A DNA stretch of 64,000 bases from Lineus longissimus (Eukaryota; Nemertea; Pilidiophora; Heteronemertea; Lineidae): positions 6,698,501 through 6,762,500 of the forward strand of contig NC_088309.1 in the NCBI RefSeq assembly GCF_910592395.1, read 5' to 3'. This document shows, in pieces, positions 34,332 through 46,100 of the stretch. Within the stretch, counting starts at the first letter, position 1; every line of letters begins with the position of its first letter. The notes below the pieces were generated by a model. That model searched no databases. It was not told where the DNA came from and saw only the letters and a list, made by a program, of their open reading frames with translations. A program made the position numbers and the translations under genes.

Positions 34332-37300
34332 TCAGTATCCAGCAGTACAGCCTCCCTTCCTCTTGTCGGCGTATGCATGGAGTTCACTTCCCTCCCTAGA
34401 GACCGCTTGCACGATCGCGCCAGGGCCCGGCAACTCTTTTATCATGTGTCCTAAGTCTTTTAAGCCCTTCAGGATGCTCTGAAAGTCAGAAGTATACTTT
34501 ATAAAGGGGAATGCTAGACAAGACCTTTCGAAGTTATGCAAATTTAGGCAAATCTATGCCCATACGTTAAAAAAACGCAAGGGTATGGTGTACAATTGTT
34601 ATCCTTCCTTTTTCAGGTTGTCATGTGCTGTTTTGTCTGGGATATTATGAAATATCATGCTTATATTCCTGGATCAAATTCTCACTTCAGAGATGGCCTA
34701 ATATCATGAAAATGATGATGATTCCAAAATTCAGGAATTAAGACACGATCAGCGCACATCAGTAAATTTTACACTGCCAGTCTCGTTTTGTACTACATGT
34801 ATACGTCCAGAAGATTGCTGCCAAACTCGGGATTTTCAAATACATGTAGTCCACTTCCAACAAGTATGGATTCAGTCCATATATGCTTCCAATGATATCT
34901 CTTTGCCACATCACCACCCTAAACACACCCGTCAATAGAGCCTACCTGCGGGAACGGTGGGTCCTTTTCATAAACAACTTCATCGGGAAGCCATTGGTGG
35001 TGTAAACGCGGGGCATCAATGGCATCCTTGAGCGATTCACCGAACAACAACGCCAGCAATGATGACTGAAAAAATCGTATATTGTTATTTTTTCTAAACT
35101 CGCAACTCAACTCAACCGGATTGGCCGAAGTGGGTCAGGACCCAGACTCATACTAGTGGCGCCGCCTGGATTTTCTAACAGACATCTTCCCCTGGGAAAG
35201 TTTAGGCTTGACCATGCAATCCCTTTAATCCTTTGACTCCATTCTATTCTTCAGTATAGTTGGGGTAAAAGGTTGTGTTTAATAACTTTCATGATATGTG
35301 TTTTGTCGTCAAACCATATAAGACATTAGTTTCCAATCTTTACAGGATACAAAAACATCTAGATCAGTTGTGCGGTACGACACGCTTAGCTACGAAAGCC
35401 CTGGGAGAAGGCTCATTCCAAATCTCGATTTTCGAGTTTGGACTTTCTTGGCTTTCGTATAAGATGTATTCTAACAGAGCAGGCCTTAAATATTTCATTA
35501 TCTTAATATTGGCTAGCTTCACTGAGCAGAATAGCTCTGAAGGAGAACCAAGGCAGTCCGAGTTGCTTACGAATGCCACTGAGGAGATGATTTTGCTGCC
35601 GCCTGACGCGCCAATCACTAGTCTGACATCGCCATTGCCGTCCAGGATAATAGAAGGCGACATGGAAGACATGGGCCGCTTCCCAGGTTTGATGAAGTTC
35701 ATTTTGGACGCAGGGAAGCCGAACGAATTGGATGTGTTTGGTGTGGAGAAATCATCCATCTCATTATTGAAGAAGATGCCAGTCCGGTTGCCTACCACCT
35801 TGGAACCAAAGCTACAAATGGAAATGTTTCCTTCATGGGGGATTCCGCTTTATGCTGATAATCTAATTAGTATCGGAATCGCAAATTATTGAAATTATCG
35901 GTGACTTCCCTGTCGCAATTCATGCCCTGGTGATCGGGAGTTAAAATTACATTAGTTAAAGTATATCTTTGATGAAGTCATCTTCCTTACCAATACCACT
36001 GCCATTTCATTACATTTCCTTCACTCATCTTGCTTTACCAATAGCCAACTGTTGGCCTAATAATAATTAACCTGCAAGTGTTGGGTCAGAGGGCGTGGAG
36101 ATCTCTCAAGGCCGTTTGTGTCGGTCTCTACATATACACTGAACTTACAGCGGTATTGCCTCCGTAGCCTCCGCCAGACGGGTCGTCTGGACGCTGAGCA
36201 ATGTCAATACATTGAGGGTCAAGATTGTCTCAATATTCGCAAGGAGACGTTTCATACTCACAAGAGATTGATAGTACTTGTAACAGACACTGCATCTCCA
36301 TTCGCTGTTACTACAGATAAGTGTGACGTCCCCGTTGTTTCAATCTTGCTTACAGCATCGCCGTAATAAGTGTAGTTGTGGGTTTTATTGTCCGTAATTA
36401 AATTTCGGGTAGAGTCAGCATAGGGCAGTGAGGTCAGGTTGGCTAGAAGCTGAAAGTCAACATACAGTCATTGGTAGATTACCATTTCGGCTTCAGGTCC
36501 GTCTGATATTTGGACAGCCCTGGGGCAGATTGACCACCAATACTTATTTTTCAAAAGTATACACATGTGCAACTCCCTGCGAACGACTAGTGATACTCAA
36601 ATTATATTCTTAAAACATCACCCACAAAAGCTGTTCTAATGCAGGCTTTTTAGTCAAGATCAATATATCTAATATCAAAATAAAACCATTTAAAGTTCAG
36701 ATGGAAGAGAATGTGCTAGATTCCTGGTTAACTAAATCTATACTGTTGCCCTATGTGAACATTGGACTTTTAGGCTACAAATCGGCTGTAACGCCAGGAC
36801 GCGCGGACACACGGTTTTCACTTACCTCCTTGACATCAACAAAATCTTGGTCTCCCAACTCGGCTCTCCTGGCGTAGGCAAACTTGAATGTCTCTATGAT
36901 CCTTTGATATGTCTTGACTGGCTTTGTCTTCATGTCTGCCTGGGTGAAGTTGTAACCTGCAAGAAAATAAAAAGAAGGAAGAAAATAGGGAGATACCGGA
37001 GTAAAAAAGGTTGATCTCACGATGTGGTATATGGGGACTTAAGTACATGTACGTTGTTACAACGATTTTTTCAAAACTGTAGGATCTAGCCCGGCCCATT
37101 CAAGAATTTAGTATAGCATTACGCCCAATGGGTACTATATCGGGGCAATGGACTTGAACATGTGAGGCTAATAGTCGAATCGGTGTGTGTGAAAGACAAG
37201 GCAGCTAGATTCGGCGACAACTCGTAAATTGGGGCTCCTTGACTGACTGGTATAGCCTTTCGCTCAAGGAGTTGTGTGCATACTTACCACCTAAGACATT

Positions 37301-40300
37301 CAATATGTACATGAGAATAGCTCCACTCGAGGGTGGAGGAAGGGAATACACTCGATACTTCTTATTCAAGGACGACTCGACCGGTGTTCGCCATTTTGGT
37401 TTGTATTGTTTCAGGTCATCCAAAGTTATGATGCCACCTGCCAATAAAAGACAGGTTTAGACTTTAGTAAGCTTCCCTACATCATGTTGCACGTTTGCTT
37501 CGCAGAAACACTCTGCTATGTCTAACCCCTCAAATACCGTTGGGGATTCGTTCGTAAGTTCGACCAGACTGCGTATTATCATATGCTAACGATGTTCGAC
37601 TCTATGAATGCATACCAAGACTTAATAAACAGTTAAATCAATTTTTTAAACAGTTGAATACTGCCTCTCATAAACTGCTGAAGATAGTGATATATGAAAA
37701 TCAACGCTGGGATGAGGTATTAGCGCTTACCTGCATCTTTGATATCATCAACAATTTTCTGCGCCAAGCTTCCGTTGTAAAAAGCAGTTGCGCCTTCGTC
37801 AGCGATAACCTGTAATGTTTCAGCCAATTTGGTATCCACAATCTTGTGGCCCATTTTATACAGCTTACCAGTCTTTGGATCGAAAAAACGTTCCCTGAAA
37901 ATAACAATAAAATGGTCCACATTATTATATCATTAGGGAGTTTTCGCAAAGCCCCAAAAATGTCAACGCGAACATATCAGGAGTTCGAACAATGAGATAG
38001 GCGTTCACATTGGCGTTTCGGGGGGATTTGCGAAAACTCCCTAATATACTCCCATCTTTAAATGTTGCCCATATTGCAATAGCCTGAACGATGTATCGGA
38101 AGGATAACAAACAAGTTAGTTTCAGTACTACCTGTCATACATATATAAAGACACATTATTATATGGAATTACACCACATTCACTAACAATCTGAGCCGGG
38201 TTGTTCAACGCTCCGTTATGGATGTCTCACCAAAGCATCTGCGCTCATAAAAAAAGAACCATTCACTTGTAACCAAGGTTTTTAGAATAAACATGTACGT
38301 CGTTTATATCCCTAATACCGGTAGTGTGAATATCACAGCTCTTACTTACGACAACAGTTTATGTTCTCTCAAGACGCTTTCCGAGTACTTCATGGCGTAA
38401 TCAAGGCCATAGTTGATGGGTATGCCCTCCTTACAAAGTTTGATGGATGGTTTAAACAGTTCCTCCCACGGAACCTTCCCATACAACTTGTGTGCCTCCC
38501 AATATCCTGCAATTTCGCCAGGCACTGCTATGGCTTTGCCACCCAACGACGACGCCGCCTTGTCCTTGACGTACATGTCTGGGGTTGCCGCTAGAGGGGC
38601 CACCTCGCGGGAGTCCAATGTGTACATCCGGCCCTTGGTTCTGAAATTGAGACAGAAATCACAGTACATTACGGCGACAACAACGACGACAACGACGCCA
38701 AACTCTTTGGCATTTAAATAATTGAGATATTACAAGCAAAGACCGTTTTTGTCATTCTGAACTTCTAGCGGTATTGCCCCGGTAGCTTCGACACGCGTTG
38801 TCTAGAAGCTGTGCAATGTCAATACGTTGGGCGTCAAGATGGTTGTTGTGGGACACCCCATGTGAAAGAATCACGTGGTGTTTAAGACTCACTTGTCATA
38901 ATATGTCATGAAGAATCCTCCTCCAATGCCCATGCTATGGATATTAGCCACACCCATGCAGACGAGGGAGGCGAGCGCCGCATCAACGGCACTTCCTTTT
39001 TTCTTTTCTAGGATGTCCCTGAAACATTCATCGTAACCATGGTAAGAGCAATCATGGCATCCAGAGCAACAAAGAATTACTAATGAATGAAGGATAGTTT
39101 TGATTGACTTCTTTTGTAGATAACAATGTCTGATTCCCTCCTACTCCTGCACAGATTGAATGAATACCCCTTTGATGATCGAACGGTATTTTTGATGCTT
39201 TCTCTATTTGCAAAGACTGAAGGAGCCTGTCAACCTACTTGCCAATTGTCGAGCAAATATCCGCATCAGTGGACACCGCGGCATTGCGATACGTGCCTTC
39301 CTTCCCGATGCACTGGGGCAGAGGCGGGGAAGTAGGTTCCGTTTTGGGTCCCCAGTTGTCTTGGATTCGGACCAGGCCAAACAGAAGACCGAGCAGAATT
39401 ATCACTGCAATCAGTACATAAAGCAGCAAGGCGAAGACACAGCGCTTTGGTGGTGTCCCTCTGAAGAAGAAATAATCTGAATTACTGTCTGAAGGAGGAT
39501 TGATAAAGAAGATTACAGTCCATGTCGTTATTTTCGCTAATTATTTTTAATAAAAGTGCAGGAACTCCAAAAATGACACTATCCCTTTAGTTATATATAC
39601 TTTGGCCATGTCAACATTCATTCATTAGACATATCAAATATACCTTCTGAATGGAGTGGGATTGACAAAAAAGGTTTGTTGACACCACAGAATAGTAGTG
39701 GCATAATATCATACCCGGTGTCTTAAAGGAGTACGCCATTCATATATTGGTTGTCCAGGAAAACAGAAGTGCAATTATACGCCGTATAATGAAGTTAGTA
39801 TGGCAACGAATTTGCTGAAACTTGGTACTTATGATATTTGATATCTGTCTATACAGTGGCATTGTAGAAATCAGTTTGTAAGAACACAATTTTCAAATTC
39901 AATTACAATTTCATATATCTAACGAACGGCGTAGGCCTTTAATGCGCCCTCGAAACGATAGCCTGGCGAGTGTTGAATGTGCCTCACCCATAATGAAAGG
40001 TTCATTTTAATACTGTACACAAAACCATTATAAACCTTTTCATCATGGTTATCCAAAACCGGTTTGATATATATTCGAATGTAGGTCATCTTCAGAAACA
40101 AGATCTGATAAAGCAAATTTCGACAAGAGATACTTGAAAGTAGGCATTGCTCGAGCCGCGAAGGCATAAACTTAGTTTTCACCTTCGGTATGAAATACAT
40201 GTACACCCCACGAAGCGAGGACAATGTCTACATCTTTCGCCAAAGCATGCTTTAATTCTTGTTATAAAACGCGTTACCAATTTTCGGACATGGTATCATG

Positions 40301-40757
40301 AACGTAATGAACATAGGACAATTAACTCAACAGCCATTTGGCAAGGGGAGGGTGAGATTAAACATGCTATGAAATCTCCGCCTCTCCCACTCTTCACAGC
40401 TACCCGAGAGAAAAATAATTTGCTTATAATTTTTTTTTTCTAGAACTTTTAAATTCCGAAGAGTGAAATGAGTTTTGCCAAAGAGTATATAATGATAAGA
40501 CACCTGATAGTAAATCAAAAAGTGTAAATGATGTTTCAGCTAAACCATCTGAAAGTAAACCAAAGAGTCCATATGATATATTGCGCTCAGTCGCCTGATA
40601 GAAAATCAAATAGTGTAAATGATGTTTTTGCAAAGCCACTTGAATGTAAAGAAGAGTGTAAATAGTAAACTCACAGAGCAGGTGGATAATAGTACTCCTC
40701 CTCTTTCGGCGGTTCGCCCCCAAGGTCAACAACCACCACCGTAACAGTTGGCTCCAT
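34332..40757 (-). CDS. GGT: Gamma-glutamyltransferase (glutathione hydrolase), copy A
   Basis: Type II membrane ectoenzyme that cleaves or transfers the gamma-glutamyl group of glutathione and its conjugates. Eleven exons: 40757-40675, 39460-39239, 39018-38893, 38640-38350, 37894-37731, 37437-37288, 36956-36826, 36449-36262, 35811-35571, 35065-34946, 34478-34332 (TGA); 620 residues. A short acidic cytosolic tail ([14 protein letters not shown]) precedes a membrane anchor ([20 protein letters not shown]). Family motifs: [24 protein letters not shown], the substrate-binding Arg in LDSREVAP, GxTSHLSVV with the autoprocessing and catalytic Thr at about 430, [35 protein letters not shown], and C-terminal RKGGCTAGY. 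All key residues are intact, so an active enzyme is expected. GGT1/GGT5-type cannot be split by eye. It lies head-to-tail with copy B. Confidence 0.95.
36139..36226 (+). repeat. Dispersed 85-bp repeat, copy 2 of 3
   Basis: Reads CTGAACTTACAGCGGTATTG, then CCTCCGTAGCCTCCGCC and TCAATACATTGAGGGTC. It lies in an intron of GGT copy A, just beyond exon 8, and is the same block as at 7187-7271 and 38758-38842. Confidence 0.7.
37932..38045. repeat. Short TIR element (TTAGGGAGTTTT type)
   Basis: A 114-bp block with arms ATTAGGGAGTTTTCGCAAA and the reverse complement at the far end. The inner parts of the arms (CCCC-AAA and GTTCACATTGGCG-like) are also complementary, so nearly the whole unit can form a hairpin. 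A related end (GTTAGGGAGTTTTTCCCAAA) occurs near 46350. It is in an intron of GGT copy A. Confidence 0.75.
38758..38842 (+). repeat. Dispersed 85-bp repeat, copy 3 of 3
   Basis: Most diverged copy: CTGAACTTCTAGCGGTATTG, then CCCGGTAGCTTCG, and TCAATACGTTGGGCGTC. It is in the intron between GGT-A exons 3 and 4. Confidence 0.65.
39723..39942. repeat. TTAA-flanked MITE in GGT copy A intron 1
   Basis: 220 bp. It starts TTAAAGGAGTACGCCATTC, and the end reverse-complements to TTAAAGGCCTACGCCGTTC. TTAA at both edges (39723-39726, 39939-39942) matches the target-site duplication used by piggyBac-type transposases. It shares its internal sequence with copies near 14.3 and 52.6 kb. Confidence 0.85.
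40458..40665. repeat. 45-bp minisatellite, about 4 copies
   Basis: Units start at about 40503, 40548, 40594 and 40639 with (C/T)CTGA(T/A)AGTAAA-CAAA-AGT, and each carries GATGTTT. A weaker unit precedes them. The period is a multiple of three. One plus-strand frame through two units reads as a Ser/Lys/Pro-rich repeat ([15 protein letters not shown]) before hitting stops. It lies in GGT-A intron 1. Confidence 0.75.
40675..40757 (-). other. GGT copy A first coding exon
   Basis: Encodes the cytosolic tail and ends PPA plus two bases (CT), completed to Leu by exon 2. The ATG is chosen because it gives a short acidic tail parallel to copy B (MEP in both). The donor is CT/GTGAGT. Confidence 0.75.
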
Positions 40758-43122
40758 TTCGTCCTCGCGATGCACTCCGAAGTTGATAAATCCTCGTGGA
40801 AAGCTCGGGCATCAAAAGCGCAGCAAAAAAACCTTATAAGTTTCCCGCCAGACAGAATGGTCCAATTGCCTAGACTGCCCAAAGCTCGTTTCGGGATTAT
40901 ATACATACTAGCCTATTTTTAACTTATGAAAAGGTCACCCGACACCTTTGCGCAAGGACAGACGACGTCACTGTGCTTTCGGCTAGGCGTGAGTTTGGCT
41001 TACTGGACTTTGCGCAATATTTCGCCAAAAAAGTATTCTACGCAACGGTCCCTTGGTGACTTTTCCTATTCATAATACACAGCCTGTCCATCCTAGATCG
41101 TGGTTACATGGGGAGTAATCGTTGTAAAATTAGGCCAAACGCAAAGACAGTTTACCCGAATACCACTATGTTTACGATGCGAACAAGCCGTGTAAGCCAT
41201 TATCCAGCATTTTTTTCATTGAACATTTGCGGGTACAGCGTCACAGGGAGCAGCATTGAACGGTAAACAGGTTCACAACTTATTCGCTTGCTGAGAGTAT
41301 ACATTACGCGCATACATTACATTCAGACATTTGAGCTTCCAAGCTTTGAGAAATAACAGGTCATGTGCGAATTTGGCATGTAATTTTGGTAATTTACGTG
41401 AGTACATTTTCAACCCCGAAAAGTGTGATGAAGTTATGCTTTTATTTAGTAAAAATCGGTAGGAATATCCAACAAGACATGTGTTTCAGCTGCCTCATCA
41501 CTCAAAAGTCGTTCTCTGCAATGCATGCAAGCACTGCGTGTGTGTTTGATTTGTGTATACAATGTACGTTACCCTCTCTACTTCAAATGAATGAACCTCA
41601 TAAGGGTTTAATTAATTAATTGTTTGTCGTACCTTCTTCGATCGAGGTCCGAACAAATTTTCAGGCTAGAGTACCGGGGTAAAATATAATGGTCGCTCCC
41701 CCATTTCGCTCGTTTCGTTTCGTTGCGCAAAGTCCAGTAAGCCCGTGAGTTTGGCCTACTCTTTGACAGGTGCATGTACGTGTATGTGCATCAATAAATC
41801 CTAGACACCTATTTCATACAATATATACCTCAATAACTAATTCAAAGCGGTTTACGGCATATACATTAGTCGCAAGTTTTCTCAGCTAATTTTGAACGAC
41901 ATAACACGAACAGGAACGTGAATGCACGAGTTCTTCAATCGTCTAAAGTAACTTAACATTTCTTCGAATTATTTTCAAAGCTTTCCGCTCGAAAGATAAA
42001 ACAAAAAACTCGGAGACTTGCGTAGATAATGAAAATCAAGCAAGTAGAACTGCAGTACGCCGTCTTAAAGTATATTCTCAACGCCTTCTCCAAGACCGCG
42101 GGCTGATCACAAGGGTGTCTTCTGGCAACAATTGTGTTGTTCATACAGTGCGTCGATGCCAGTTATTTTTTCGATTTTTTTTAAAATGCTACCTTTACCG
42201 CCGTATCGAGATCTCTGAGGAAGTCAATGGGTGAAGAAGAAATACAGAAACAAATGTTTTCGAGCCTGTATTTGTATGTATTATGGAAGTACAATGTAGA
42301 GTAAAATTAAACAAATATCATGGTGAGATCATCACTGCATAAATTAGTTCACGCCGAACAACGGCACTGATTCGTTGGATGTGCTCGATATTTCACAGCA
42401 CTAAACGATTCCTAATGAACTTTTTCAGCAGAGGGTATGCTTGCCGGCGAGTTGACATTGCCGAACTTTAAAAAAATGATACGGTACGCTCGCTCCTACA
42501 AGTAAAACCGGTTTGATTTACATGCATAATCCCAAGTATAGGCTATACGATTGTTTATGAATAAAAAAAACTTCAACAGGAGCATCTTACAGGCCGGCGT
42601 ACACCACCTCCCCGCTGAAATTCTTCCAGATTATATATACATGTATATATATTATTTATTATTTATTATTAAAACCTCCAGTAAAGGAGAATCAAATATT
42701 TTACAGGTTTAAAACTACAATGTACAACCTAACAAGTTCAGTCAATACTTTACAAATTTAAAACTAAATGTACCGGGTATAACCATGGAGGCATTATAAA
42801 TATAAATAATAAAAAATAAAATTATAATGCCACCATGGTATAACCTAACAGATTGAATTAAAAATTGATATATATATTATATATATATCGTCGATGTAAA
42901 AAATATTGGAAAATTGGTGCTGACTATATAGCCCCGGATGACAAGCCAAAAAGTTGTTTTTATCAATAATATAAGTTGGTCAGACTAATAGGTATACATA
43001 TACTTTTCAGCTTAGTGAATCATTTCGACAAAGAAATTTCCGGATTATACCTAGACTCCCTACATTATTTTGAACACCCTATGTTATGACAGCGCGTTAT
43101 GACTCCAGCGAACAACGGATAC
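40758..43122. other. Spacer between the two GGT genes
   Basis: This is the promoter side of copy A and the 3' side of copy B. It is AT-rich, with simple sequence at 42630-42680 (TTATTTA runs, TATATACATGTATATATA) and a TA-rich stretch at 42865-42890. An inverted repeat with 22-24-bp arms (core CCATGG-GGCATTATAA) spans 42776-42845. TTATT words there can provide minus-strand AATAAA signals for copy B. No gene seen. Confidence 0.55.
42776..42845. repeat. Inverted repeat around an AT-rich loop
   Basis: The left arm GGTATAACCATGGAGGCATT continues TATAA. The right arm is its near-exact reverse complement with two differences. The loop is about 22 bp of A/T. It looks like two opposed ends of small elements or a solo hairpin. 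Confidence 0.65.
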
Positions 43123-46100
43123 TTAGTATCCATCAGTGCAGCCTCCCTTTCTCTGGTCTGAGTAGGCATTCAGACGACTGGCCGTCCTATAGACTCCTTG
43201 CAAGACTGCACCGCGACCTTTTAACTCCTCCACCTCGTGCCCAATGTTTTGTAACGCATCTAGTATTTCCTGAAAAATAATCCGATTGAAATACTTTACA
43301 ACTTTGCTATTGATTTTAATTTGTAATGGCCCGATCTTCAAGCAATCTTTAATTTTATTTGGCCATTATTGTTTGTAGTAATTGAACAAGAGGTTTAGTC
43401 TGGCGGAGGGCGGACACTCGTCTCTTCACGAAGAATACTACTTGTAGTATTCGAATTCGCTGTGGCTATTGATGTTACAGAAATGATATTCCCGTACAGG
43501 CTATTTGTTGCGGTTTCGCGCATCGTGGAAATTTCGGACTTTCGCAGTACTCTGCCGTTACAACTTTCCTCAGGGTATCCTTACAATCGAACCTTCATTT
43601 ACCTTGGAAAAACTTGGATCGTAGATAATCTTATTAGGCACCCATTGGTCATGTAAGCGAGCTGCATCAATGGCATCTTTCAGCGTTTCGCCAAACATCA
43701 GCGCTCGGGCCGAACACTGAAATATATTTAACAAAGTTTGTTGTTGGCATGGCTCAAATATGAAATTAGGAGCCTATTGATTGAAACTTGGATTGACGAA
43801 CGTTTCAGCGACATGTCTCTTTCTTTTGTTTCAAATGATGCAAGACTCGAATTTAGAAATCCAAGGAAATGCAAGCGAATGTTGCCGTAATCCTTTCGAG
43901 GTGTGTTTTCATACAGGAATGAACTGATCGAAGCGGGAACGTAGTTGAGGTGTAGGCCTCCTTACATAAGCCACTGAAGAGATGATCTTGCTGCCTCCAG
44001 ACGCACCAATTACGAGTTTGACATCGCCCTTATCGTCAACGATAATGGCAGGGGACATTGAGGACATGGGCCGCTTCCCCGGGCGGATGAAGTTGGTCGG
44101 TGATGGAGGGAGGCCGAACGTATTGGACATATTTGGTGAGGAGAAATCGTCCATTTCGTCATTGAAGAGGATGTCTGTCCGGTTACCTAACACCTTGGAA
44201 CCAAAGCTGCAAGGACAGTTTTCATTCAACTTCAAAATTATGCCATTAATAAAAGTGAAAAAGTATGTATGCTGACAAAACGATGTTTTTAATGTGTAAC
44301 CGAGCTCTGCTCTATATCTTATATAATAATTATTATTATAATTACAATGATAATGATAATAATAGGTCAAGCCCAGTCAAGTCAAGTCAAGTAAATTCAT
44401 CAACAGGCCTGGATTTTTCTCACCAAAGGTTGAGGACTTAAATTTCAATATTTTGAAGAAGGAAATCTGAACAGTTCCAGTCGACAACTGTCTCTCTTTT
44501 TAAATCATCCCACATTAGTCACATGTCGAATTTTGGCGTACCGGGTAACCCGAAGTAGAATTTTGTTGGTCCAGATTACTTCGACTTTGCAACATTGACA
44601 GTATCATACTCACTAAAGATTGATAGTGCTAGTGACTGATATCGCATCGCCATTCGGTGCGACCACAGATAAATGTGAGGTTCCCTGTTTTTCGGTCTTG
44701 CCCATCGCCTCCCCGTAGTACGATGGGTCGTGGGTTCGATCGTCCGTAATAAATGATCTGGTGTAGTCAGCGTAGGCGGATGAAGTCAGGTTAGACAGGA
44801 GCTGAAAAAGAAATGGCAGTAGCTCATCCTTTGGTTCAAATTGTGTTTTTTTATAGTAAAGTAGACCATTGGCTGAGAGAGTCCATGCGCATACCACCGG
44901 CGGACACAGCTGCAAAGTATGACATGACGCAATATCGATGTCGCTCGATCGATATGGGATTCACTTGGATACGAGGAGTTGATCTCGCCCTTGCGGGATA
45001 TTTTGGAATAAGCCTGAAGACGATTTGGGTAGCATCCACTACACATAATGAGTTAAGCATCACTGACTAACTATTCGAGAGAAAAATCGACCGGAGAAAG
45101 TTTTGCTTGCAGCTTTTCGCAACGAACACCATTATGTTGACTTGCTGCCGTGGTAAGCGTGCGCTCGCAGCGTTGTTTACATGTTGTGACATCATCAGAT
45201 ATCTATAAGTGTTGGTCAGACCTATCGCATGGGATCGAAACGTATTGATAACATCATCAGAAAAAATGGACACGTTACCGTTGTAATGTCGATGAAGTCC
45301 TGGTCGCCCAGCTCGGCTCTCCTCGCGTATGCGAACTTGAACGACTCTACTATTCTTTGATATGTCTTGACTGGTTCCTTCTTTAAGTCAGCATTTGTAA
45401 AGTTGTAACCTGCACGGTCAAGAAAATACTAGAGGTGACACTCATTTCTAGTACAAATCATATATGTTATTCAGCTTGGCATATGGACATCCTCGAATTC
45501 CAGAGTCAGTTGTGTGCACCTCCCCTGTCACACGTTATACGCATGTACATGCAGTAAGCCCTATCATGCTGAGTATTGGACTGTAATAATGGTAGTTCAG
45601 GATGGGTATGGAATGATGGACAAGAATTCGAACGTTTTGGTAAAAAAACAGAAAAACTTGTTGCATGTGAGCAGAAGTCTCATTTCGTCCGTCATTATTC
45701 TAACCCAACTGAAGTTCTAAGTCGTCTTTGTGTCATAAGCCCCCCTCTTAGGAGGGGCTCTTAAGATACAAGTGTGTGCGGGAGTATATAGTGAATGATT
45801 AGAAATAAAGAGAGTAACAATTGTATATCCTACAAACAATTTTTTTTGGTATTTTTCTGAATTAACTCCGTTGAGTTTACCGATTTCTCCGCGATCTTCC
45901 GGTGGTGGTTGCTATCCCATTGGTTGAAATTAAGTTAAATTAAATTTAAATCTTCATGGGAATTCGCTACATCATATGCCTAAGAAATTGGCCAATTATA
46001 TTAATATTTTTATTAGAGAAATATCCGTCCTAAATAATGACAGAAAAGGGTGGTTTATTTCAATTTTGTGTCGACATGGTCGAGGTCACGTGACATAAAA

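Noticed and set aside
35275-35892. 205-codon plus frame, the longest plus frame in its region
   Set aside because: It runs antisense through GGT-A exon 9 (35571-35811), whose minus-strand reading gives the conserved PMSSMSP and GASGG motifs.
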